DNA of 12,621 bases from CAZEGV01 sp964511645 (GTDB lineage Bacteria > Bacteroidota > Bacteroidia > Cytophagales > JAAEPT01). Shown here piece by piece: positions 7,233-12,621 of the stretch. A program made the translations under genes and the position numbers. How positions within the stretch are numbered: position 1 is the stretch's first letter; the number at the start of each line of letters is the position of its first letter. Where the stretch lies: NCBI GenBank assembly GCA_964511645.1, contig CAZEGV010000067.1:1-12621 (forward strand), read 5' to 3'. The notes below the pieces were generated by a model. That model was not told where the DNA came from. It made no database searches and saw nothing but the letters and a program-made list of their open reading frames with translations.

Positions 7233-9110
7233 TTATCGTACGATTATTAACCAACCTTTATAGACTCTATCGCCTATTGGGTTTTTAAGTTCAAAATAAT
7301 AAGTGCCATCATTTAATTGAGGACTCCAGTCATTACTATAATTAGGGTCTTCATATACACGAGCTCCCCATCTATTCTGCACAATCAAACTCCAAACGCC
7401 TCTTTTAATTCCGTTAATAATGAACGTGTTATTTTTGTTATCCCCATTAGGTGTTATCACGTTAGGTATAAATAAAGGTTCGCCTATTGTGATAGTTGTA
7501 TCGTAACTATCCTCACATCCAATATTATTTTTTATTTGAAGTGTAATGGTGAACTCTTGTGAGTTTTGTGTGTGTTTTAATTCATAGGTGTGTTGAGGTT
7601 CAAAATCAGTGGATTGATTCCCATCTCCAAAACTCCATTGATAATTACTTCCAGTACTTGATTGGTTGTCAAAAAAAGCATCTAATGTAGAGTAATTATC
7701 ATTGCCGCTGTATACAAAAAAAGCAGTTGCGTCTTTTATTTCCACTAACGCTGTTGAAGTAGTTTGGCAATGAGATTCTTTGTCGATTACAGTAGCTATA
7801 AACGTAGTAGTGGCAATAAGGGAGGTACTAGGTGAATTACATACTGAGCAAGATAATAAGGGAGAGTTGTTCCAAATTAAACTATCATTAATACCAGGGT
7901 TAGGGTTTAGTATTATAGGTTTTCCTGTACATGTTTGCTCATTAGGAATTTTGTAATCAAACGAATCTTTAATTATTAATTCTGCGGAAGCTAAAATAAC
8001 ATTTGAGCAAGCCGAAATTAACTCTATCCTTACAATTTCTTCACCCTCAATTACATTATCTAGTAAGGGGGAGATAATAATTTCTTTATCTAGCTCTCCA
8101 GGGTTGAACACGACACTATCTGTGATGGTTAAATAATCAATCCCATTACTAGCAGAGCCTTTAATATTATATCTATAAGTTAAAGGATTATTAATACTGC
8201 CGCCGTCAAATAATGTACGGATAATTTTGAACCCACCATTGCTACATCCTTCCAATGCAGCATTAAATTTAGGGTGTTCATAAAAAGCTTCTATTTTAGG
8301 TTTATTCGTACTTTTAAAACTTCCTTCCTCAATAAAAACTCCAGAATCAACAACATCATCTCCTACATCAGCAATGACCAACTTGATATGATAAATTTCG
8401 CAAGGAATTGTACTTGTTTTAGCGGTAAGCTTATGCGTATATCCATCATATTGGATATAGAAATCCCGCCAATCAGTATCTCCTACACCATTGTTAATAT
8501 AATACTGACTATTGTTTTTATGATTAATAGAATTGACGGTAACAGGTGTATTGGAATTAGGTAAAACTGCTATATTTTTTGTGCCGTTAATACCAGGCCC
8601 AGAGATAAAAAACCCAAAAACATCATTATAAGATCCATTGATATATTCTGGGTATTCTTCTGATCCAAACACATAATTAAATGACAAATCATCAAAGGCA
8701 GTAAGCAAATCAAACTCGATAACAGTAAGGTCATTAATCGACCCTCCGCCTTGTTGTGCAATTAAGTCAGCCAAATCAGCATCAACTAAACCACTTGATA
8801 ATCCCGAAGAAATACCACTATCATCATTAGGACCAATAGCATCTGTAACTTTGCCTGTGGACATTACCAAGCCTTTATCTATACCTAATAATCCATAAGT
8901 GTCATTAAACGACCCAGTAGAACCTTCAGTAAATGCTCCGCTCACACTAATATTAGAAATAGTGACCCCATCTCCTTCAAAGGATTTAATAATTTGCTTT
9001 ATACTTGGATCCGTAGTTACAGCATGTACTTCAAAAGCTGAAGTTTGTGCATGACTCAAGCCATAAAGGGTCATGAAATATAAGATAAATATTTTTTTTA
9101 CATCAAGCAT
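7233..9110 (-). CDS. Choice-of-anchor-L protein with T9SS type B C-terminal sorting domain
   Basis: Secreted surface protein, 625 residues from the ATG at 9110. The frame is open further upstream to a TTG at 9224, but a strong promoter lies inside that extension. Starting at 9110 also gives a clean signal peptide (MLDVKKIFILYFMTLYGLSHAQ). About 33-270 is a choice-of-anchor-L domain (YVFGSEEYPEY at 146-156, DVFGFFISGP at 163-172, ADVGDDVVDSGVFIEEGSF at 247-265). About 289-366 resembles a Calx-beta repeat. A cysteine-containing segment follows. A PKD-like domain spans about 478-510 (YQWSFGDGNQSTDFEPQHTYE region). 546-625 is the gliding-motility-type (type B) sorting domain: FIPNVITPNGDNKNNTF, QNRWGARVYE, LNDGTYYFEL, and the terminal KGWLIIVR. 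It is thus exported by Sec, then by the type IX system, and displayed as a probable adhesin. First gene of a two-gene operon with the beta-barrel protein. Confidence 0.93.
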   Translation of the reverse strand: MLDVKKIFILYFMTLYGLSHAQTSAFEVHAVTTDPSIKQIIKSFEGDGVTISNISVSGAFTEGSTGSFNDTYGLLGIDKGLVMSTGKVTDAIGPNDDSGISSGLSSGLVDADLADLIAQQGGGSINDLTVIEFDLLTAFDDLSFNYVFGSEEYPEYINGSYNDVFGFFISGPGINGTKNIAVLPNSNTPVTVNSINHKNNSQYYINNGVGDTDWRDFYIQYDGYTHKLTAKTSTIPCEIYHIKLVIADVGDDVVDSGVFIEEGSFKSTNKPKIEAFYEHPKFNAALEGCSNGGFKIIRTLFDGGSINNPLTYRYNIKGSASNGIDYLTITDSVVFNPGELDKEIIISPLLDNVIEGEEIVRIELISACSNVILASAELIIKDSFDYKIPNEQTCTGKPIILNPNPGINDSLIWNNSPLLSCSVCNSPSTSLIATTTFIATVIDKESHCQTTSTALVEIKDATAFFVYSGNDNYSTLDAFFDNQSSTGSNYQWSFGDGNQSTDFEPQHTYELKHTQNSQEFTITLQIKNNIGCEDSYDTTITIGEPLFIPNVITPNGDNKNNTFIINGIKRGVWSLIVQNRWGARVYEDPNYSNDWSPQLNDGTYYFELKNPIGDRVYKGWLIIVR

Positions 9111-9136
9111 AATAGCAGTTAAGATTAAATGTACCC

Positions 9137-9167
9137 CAAATGTATTCATAATGATTTTGTTTTCAAA
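9137..9167 (-). promoter_or_regulatory. Promoter of the anchor-L operon
   Basis: On the minus strand TTTG (9167-9164), exactly 19 bases, then TACATTTG (9144-9137). This is a full match to the Bacteroidota TTTG-N19-TAnnTTTG consensus. The predicted start near 9130 leaves a leader of about 20 bases before the ATG at 9110. Because it lies inside the longest open frame, it argues against the upstream TTG (9224) and ATG (9149) as starts. Confidence 0.7.
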
Positions 9168-9183
9168 CAGAAACCGTTTGAAA
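9161..9183. promoter_or_regulatory. Palindrome over the -33 element, candidate operator
   Basis: TTTCAAAC (9161-9168) and GTTTGAAA (9176-9183) form a perfect 8-bp inverted repeat with a 7-base spacer. The left half covers the -33 TTTG of the operon promoter (9164-9167), and the whole site sits at the promoter's upstream edge. The position suits binding of a dimeric regulator. No regulator gene is adjacent, and there is no U-tract, so it is not a terminator of the small gene ending at 9221. Confidence 0.45.
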
Positions 9184-9220
9184 TAAAGACATCGTATAAT
9201 AATAAAGGTTGCTCCTCTAA

Positions 9221-9565
9221 TCAAAATTCTTTTAAATCAATACCTATTCCTTTACAAAATATTTTTAGCACAGTGTTTTGTAAGTTCGTTGTATATATGT
9301 TCGTGCAATTTTTCTCTTTTATAACCTTATTAAACAAAGTTCTAAAATGATTAATCCCTGTAGGGAAATAATCTTCAATATAGATATTGATTTCTTCAAA
9401 ATCGCTTAAACTCATTTGCACATAATTAATGAGTTCAGAACTACTGTGATTGTCCAAAGTAATAAAAGTATAGTTTGGATATTTAGCTTCTAAAACTTTA
9501 ATTCTCTCATTTTTAAATAAAAAATTGATTTTTTGCCGGAGTTCTATGTAAATTATGCCTTTCAA
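9221..9565 (-). CDS. Small protein of unknown function (TTG start)
   Basis: An open frame of 114 codons ending in TGA (9223-9221). The sequence has regular alternation of hydrophobic and charged residues, for example EAKYPNYTFITLDNHSSSEL and EINIYIEDYFPTGI. It suggests a small soluble alpha/beta protein; there is no signal peptide or membrane span. I recognise no family. The only in-frame starts are TTG at 9565 (no ATG before an upstream stop) and an internal ATG at codon 51. The TTG lies 14 bases from the divergent murF ATG, so any promoter must sit inside murF. Two TATATTTG boxes (9589-9596 and 9598-9605 on the minus strand) could serve, though neither has a -33 element. It ends 110 bases before the anchor-L ATG, which has its own promoter. 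It may be a true small gene or a shortened remnant. Confidence 0.55.
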   Translation of the reverse strand: MKGIIYIELRQKINFLFKNERIKVLEAKYPNYTFITLDNHSSSELINYVQMSLSDFEEINIYIEDYFPTGINHFRTLFNKVIKEKNCTNIYTTNLQNTVLKIFCKGIGIDLKEF

Positions 9566-9579
9566 TACTGGAATAGAAA

Positions 9580-10860
9580 ATGATTAAGCAAATATACCAA
9601 ATATATCTAAAAAGTAAGGGGGTTAATACCGATACAAGAAGCGTCACAACAGGAGAGGTATTTTTTGCTTTAAAAGGAGATACTTTTGATGGCAATCAAT
9701 ATGCCGAAATGGCATTAGAAAAAGGTGCAATCTTAGCAGTAGTAGATGATGAGACTGTCGTTAAATCTGAACAATACATCCTAGTAAAGGATGTTCTAAC
9801 GGCTCTTCAGCAAGTAGCTAGTATGCACCGTGACTCTTTTTCAATTCCTTTTTTTGGTATTACAGGTACTAATGGCAAAACAACAACCAAAGAATTATTG
9901 TATGCTGTGCTGAACAAAAAATATAAAACTTACGCTACTAAAGGTAATCTGAATAATCATATAGGAGTACCACTTACATTATTATCCATCCAAAAAGATG
10001 CAGAATTTGCCATTATAGAGATGGGAGCAAATCACATTGGAGAAATAGCAGAACTATGTGCTATCGCTAAACCTACTCATGGTTTAATCACCAACATAGG
10101 CAAAGCACACTTAGCAGGATTTGGTTCGCTAGAAGGCGTAGCAAGAGCCAAAAGCGAGCTATATATGTATTTACTACAACAGCAAGGAAAAGTATTTGTA
10201 AACGGCACAGATGAGCACCTAATGCGAATGTCAGCACGATTACTTGACCCAGTTTATTATTGCCATAACCAAGCATCTTATCCTACCAAATACCTTAAAT
10301 CTTCCCCGTATTTAGCATATCAAGACCCACAAGGAAAAGCTTGGGAAACAAAATTAATTGGCTCATATAACTATAACAATATAGCTGCGGCACTTACGGT
10401 AGGTGATTTTTTTGGACTAGAAAACAACGAGATGAACCAAGCCATTGTAGATTACATACCCAGTAACAACCGTTCTGAAATTAGAAAAATAAATACGAAT
10501 ACTATTATTTTGGATGCCTATAATGCCAACCCATCCTCTATGCAATCAGCCATTAATTCTTTTGCCGATATGGACTCAGAACAAAAAATACTAGTAATAG
10601 GAGATATGTTTGAGCTAGGAAAAGATGCTAGAGAAGAACACGATAAAATTATTCAGTTGGCTTTAAGCACTAATGTAGATTTGATTTTGACCTGCGGAGA
10701 ACTCTATCAAGCAACTAACACCAAAGACAATCGGCTCAAAAAATTTCAAGACACTGAAAAATTAGGTCCGTTTTTACAAAAAAATAACTACACAAATACC
10801 TTGCTATTAATTAAAGGATCAAGAGGAATGAAAATGGAAAAATTACTTAACTCTCTATAA
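9580..10860 (+). CDS. murF: UDP-N-acetylmuramoyl-tripeptide--D-alanyl-D-alanine ligase
   Basis: Cytoplasmic ATP-dependent ligase that adds the D-Ala-D-Ala dipeptide to UDP-MurNAc-tripeptide, the last soluble step of the peptidoglycan precursor. 426 residues, usual length for Bacteroidota MurF. N-terminal UDP-binding region: TDTRSVTTGEVFFALKGD (17-34). Central Mur ligase domain: P-loop GTNGKTT (96-102), NLNNHIGVP (123-131), IIEMGANHIGEI (145-156), TNIGKAHLAGFGS (171-183), and AKSELY (190-195) containing the lysine usually carbamylated in Mur ligases. C-terminal domain: NRSE (297-300), DAYNANPSSM (312-321), GDMFELG (341-347) and KGSRGMKME (412-420). The ATG at 9580 matches the family N-terminus (short MIKQIYQIYLKSKGV helix before TDTR). 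The stop overlaps the convergent murB end by six bases. It is not in a dcw cluster here. Confidence 0.96.
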   Translation: MIKQIYQIYLKSKGVNTDTRSVTTGEVFFALKGDTFDGNQYAEMALEKGAILAVVDDETVVKSEQYILVKDVLTALQQVASMHRDSFSIPFFGITGTNGKTTTKELLYAVLNKKYKTYATKGNLNNHIGVPLTLLSIQKDAEFAIIEMGANHIGEIAELCAIAKPTHGLITNIGKAHLAGFGSLEGVARAKSELYMYLLQQQGKVFVNGTDEHLMRMSARLLDPVYYCHNQASYPTKYLKSSPYLAYQDPQGKAWETKLIGSYNYNNIAAALTVGDFFGLENNEMNQAIVDYIPSNNRSEIRKINTNTIILDAYNANPSSMQSAINSFADMDSEQKILVIGDMFELGKDAREEHDKIIQLALSTNVDLILTCGELYQATNTKDNRLKKFQDTEKLGPFLQKNNYTNTLLLIKGSRGMKMEKLLNSL

Positions 10861-11865
10861 AATATTAACCTCAATTTCCAGCGAAATATCATATTTCTTC
10901 AAAACATCTTGTTGAATACGTTGAGACAATTTTTTAATCTCATAACCTTCTCCACCTCCGTAATTAACAAGAACCAAAGCCTGATTTTTATGTACACCAA
11001 CTTTTCCAAAGGTTTTTCCTTTCCATTCAGCATTATCAATTAGCCAGCCAGCAGGTACTTTTATTGTGTGTTCACCTATGGGATAGCCAACAATATTGGG
11101 GTATTGTTCTGTTAATTTATCAAAATGAGTTTTTGAAATTTCAGGATTTTTAAAAAAACTACCCGCATTTCCAATTTCCTTAGGATCAGGAAGTTTTGAT
11201 TTTCGAATAGAAATGACTGCATCGCTGATGTCTTTAATATTAGGAACTGTAATGTTTTTTTGTTTCAAAACATCCATAATCGCCCCATACTGATAACTCA
11301 TTTGGTGTTGTTTTGTGAGCCTATAAGTCACTGAAGTAATGATATACTTCCCTTTCAAACGTTTCTTAAAAATACTGTCTCGATACCCAAATTCACATTC
11401 TTTATTCGAGAAAACAGCTTTGCTACCATTTCGCATATCGATAGCCTCTACTGACTCTATTACATCCTTTACCTCCACTCCGTAAGCCCCAATATTTTGT
11501 ATAGGAGACGCACCCACAGTGCCGGGTATTAATGATAAATTTTCGATACCACCCCAACTATTTTCAATCGCATGAAGCACAAAATTGTGCCATGTTTCTC
11601 CCGCACCTACTTTCACAGTAAAGTATAGGTTATTCTCAGCCAAAAGCTCAATACCCATGATTTTATTATGGATAACCAAGCCATCAAAATTTCTTGTAAA
11701 CAAAAGATTACTACCCCCCCCAAGAATCAAGACAGGTAAATCCTGAGCTGAAATCATAGGTAATAAATCATCGAGTTCACCTTCGTTATTAAGTGCAGTG
11801 TATTGCAATGCCTTGCAGTCAAACCCAAACGTATTATATGCTTTTAATGAAAAATTATAATCCAT
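10855..11865 (-). CDS. murB: UDP-N-acetylenolpyruvoylglucosamine reductase
   Basis: Cytoplasmic FAD enzyme that reduces enolpyruvyl-UDP-GlcNAc to UDP-MurNAc with NADPH. From the ATG at 11865 the product is 336 residues. A GTG two codons earlier (11871) is possible but less likely. Numbered from the ATG, the FAD-binding part shows LGGGSNLL (49-56) and, further on, GIENLSLIPGTVGASPIQNIGAYG in pieces (GIENL, PGTVGASP, QNIGAYG). The YRDSIFK segment carries the substrate-binding tyrosine. GNAGSFFKNP carries the catalytic serine. HKNQALVLVNYG and the final LEIEVNIL are typical of the long, E. coli-like type I MurB. All expected active-site segments are present. It converges on murF and shares six bases: its TAG is complementary to the last leucine codon of murF. 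No clear promoter consensus is visible upstream. Confidence 0.96.
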   Translation of the reverse strand: MDYNFSLKAYNTFGFDCKALQYTALNNEGELDDLLPMISAQDLPVLILGGGSNLLFTRNFDGLVIHNKIMGIELLAENNLYFTVKVGAGETWHNFVLHAIENSWGGIENLSLIPGTVGASPIQNIGAYGVEVKDVIESVEAIDMRNGSKAVFSNKECEFGYRDSIFKKRLKGKYIITSVTYRLTKQHQMSYQYGAIMDVLKQKNITVPNIKDISDAVISIRKSKLPDPKEIGNAGSFFKNPEISKTHFDKLTEQYPNIVGYPIGEHTIKVPAGWLIDNAEWKGKTFGKVGVHKNQALVLVNYGGGEGYEIKKLSQRIQQDVLKKYDISLEIEVNIL

Positions 11866-11922
11866 ATACACTAAGGTAGCAATTTTAAAGACGCACCTCG
11901 ATGTTGAGACTATTTTTTTTAT

Positions 11923-11990
11923 GGGGCTTCCCTTTCACTACGCTCATCACTGCTATTCCGCAGCTACGGTCGGGTTTTTCGTTCCCAATC
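11923..11990. repeat. Probable Bacteroidota intergenic repeat
   Basis: A GC-richer block with GGGGCTTCCCTTTCACTACG near its start and CTACGGTCGGGTTTTTCG near its end, flanked by T-tracts on both sides (11912-11920 and 11990-12003). The block contains a small CTGC/GCAG stem (11951-11964). From memory, similar GGGCTTCCC...CGGTCGGGCTTTTCG blocks recur between genes in flavobacterial and related genomes. Only one copy is visible here, so the repeat call rests on that recollection. Confidence 0.4.
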
Positions 11991-12153
11991 TTTTTTTGTT
12001 TTTGTATTGAGCTTACTTGTGTCAGTCTGAGGCTCTCAAGCAAAATAAGCATTCCCCATTAAAACATAAAAAAAACAAACAAAGGATTTCCACTTCACCC
12101 CCTAAGCCAGGGCATTTGTCTCAGTAAATAACTTTCTCAGTCTTGAGTTTTTA

Positions 12154-12189
12154 TTCCTTATATTCCACTATATCAAGGGATATAAGGAA
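12154..12189. repeat. Long hairpin, 13-bp stem
   Basis: TTCCTTATAT (12154-12163) pairs perfectly with ATATAAGGAA (12180-12189). The stem extends by TCC (12164-12166) with GGG (12177-12179), including one wobble, leaving a 10-base loop. No U-tract follows on either strand, so it is not a standard terminator. It could be an operator, an element end or part of a structured RNA. Confidence 0.6.
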
Positions 12190-12540
12190 CTAAATGATAA
12201 AAGTAATTTTATTGAAACATAGATAAAAAGGTCTTTAAGCTATATTAATGGCTTAAAATCACAAAGAAATTATTCAAAAATAAAAACTACCATTTAGATA
12301 AGCCACCATAAAGTTAGATTGAAGTATTTTTTGACTCCTTATCGCTACAAATACCTCATTTTTTAGTTAAAACTAGGGGGGAGTAGTTAGCAATGTGCCC
12401 ACATCACCCAAACAGAAATTGACATAATCAAAAAACCCTTTAGATGATTTTGATTTGTGCGTGTATTGGCTTAGATTGTACTCTATACTGAGGCTCAAAA
12501 ATTATTTTACACCGAAACATGGAGTCTGGGTATATAGGAA

Positions 12541-12563
12541 ATATACGGAACAGTTCCGTATAT
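12541..12563. repeat. Perfect 11-bp palindrome with one-base centre
   Basis: ATATACGGAAC, A, GTTCCGTATAT: a perfect inverted repeat. The half-site resembles that of the 12154-12189 hairpin (TTCCGTATAT against TTCCTTATAT). It is only eight bases from the next stem structure, so the pair may form one element running toward the window edge. Confidence 0.7.
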
Positions 12564-12571
12564 ACATACGT

Positions 12572-12611
12572 TGTAGTTCCACTCAGCTCGGCGCTGAGCA
12601 AAGTTACTACA
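12572..12611. repeat. Two-step stem structure at right edge
   Basis: Outer arms TGTAGT (12572-12577) and ACTACA (12606-12611) enclose inner arms CTCAGC (12582-12587) and GCTGAG (12593-12598) around a five-base loop. Unpaired bases separate the two stems (4 on one side, 7 on the other). The inner core (CGCTGAGCAAAGT) resembles the CGCTGAGCGAAGT-type palindromes common between flavobacterial genes. This part of the comparison is from memory. Confidence 0.5.
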
Positions 12612-12621
12612 TTTGGCTGAA

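Larger units (their letters stand above)
11866..12621. other. Gene-free right flank, about 750 bases
   Basis: I find no open frame with protein-like sequence on either strand; only very short frames occur. The stretch holds a GC-richer repeat-like block (11923-11985), a long hairpin (12154-12189), weaker inverted repeats TTTAAGC (12234-12240) / GCTTAAA (12251-12257) and ATCAAAA (12427-12433) / TTTTGAT (12448-12454), and two strong palindromes near the right edge. A structured RNA is possible, but none is recognisable. Confidence 0.5.

Noticed and set aside
8274..8761. Overlapping ORFs on both strands inside the anchor-L gene
   Set aside because: The conserved anchor-L motifs are in the main frame; these are shadows.
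9111..9224. N-terminal extension of the anchor-L protein to a TTG at 9224 or an ATG at 9149
   Set aside because: The extension would place the promoter -7 box and -33 element inside coding sequence. The signal peptide begins properly at the ATG at 9110.
9513..9695. 60-codon minus-strand ORF overlapping the murF start
   Set aside because: It is antisense to conserved MurF N-terminal coding sequence and has no family features.
11866..11871. GTG start of murB two codons upstream
   Set aside because: The ATG at 11865 is the commoner start and leaves all MurB features intact. The GTG adds only two residues.
12288..12300. TACCATTTAGATA as a third MITE end
   Set aside because: It matches only the first eight bases of the terminal repeat, with no partner end at the right distance.
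1..12621. CRISPR arrays, rRNA or tRNA genes
   Set aside because: No regularly spaced direct repeats and no recognisable rRNA or tRNA sequence were seen on either strand.

Overview
The window looks like chromosomal DNA of a low-GC member of the Bacteroidota. A secreted protein carries a type IX secretion (T9SS) type B C-terminal sorting domain. Upstream of two genes there are matches to the Bacteroidota promoter pattern (TTTG or TTG, about 19-21 bases, then TAnnTTTG). Shine-Dalgarno sites are essentially absent. I cannot decide between Flavobacteriia, Cytophagia and related classes from the sequence alone.

Layout, left to right. Positions 1-430 hold no convincing gene, but they contain nested inverted repeats and a good intrinsic terminator for the leftward gene that follows. 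431-2107 (minus) encodes a SulP anion transporter with a STAS domain. It is divergent from a 975-residue SNF2-family helicase (2250-5177, plus). Downstream, 5174-5976 (minus) is a gene remnant interrupted by two nearly identical 157-bp MITE-like elements (5230-5386 and 5730-5886). Each element has terminal inverted repeats and a 3-bp target duplication (TTA and TAA). Removing both elements with one duplication copy each puts three separate reading-frame pieces back into a single frame.

Next is a leftward two-gene operon, 9110-7233 then 7229-6084. The first gene encodes a choice-of-anchor-L surface protein with a T9SS type B sorting domain. Three bases later the second begins: an outer-membrane beta-barrel protein whose N-terminal part resembles a lamin-tail domain. 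A well-formed promoter with an overlapping palindrome at 9137-9183 drives the pair, and it fixes the first start codon well inside the longest open frame. A small unknown ORF (9565-9221, TTG start) lies between this operon and murF (9580-10860, plus). murF converges with murB (11865-10855, minus) with a six-base overlap. Both encode peptidoglycan precursor enzymes.

11866-12621 has no supportable gene but holds several strong palindromes and a probable intergenic repeat.

The housekeeping part (murF, murB, SulP, SNF2) looks ordinary. The parts worth a second look are the paired MITEs inside the decayed gene, the anchor-L/lamin-tail-barrel surface pair with its operator-like promoter, and the structured intergenic DNA at both ends.
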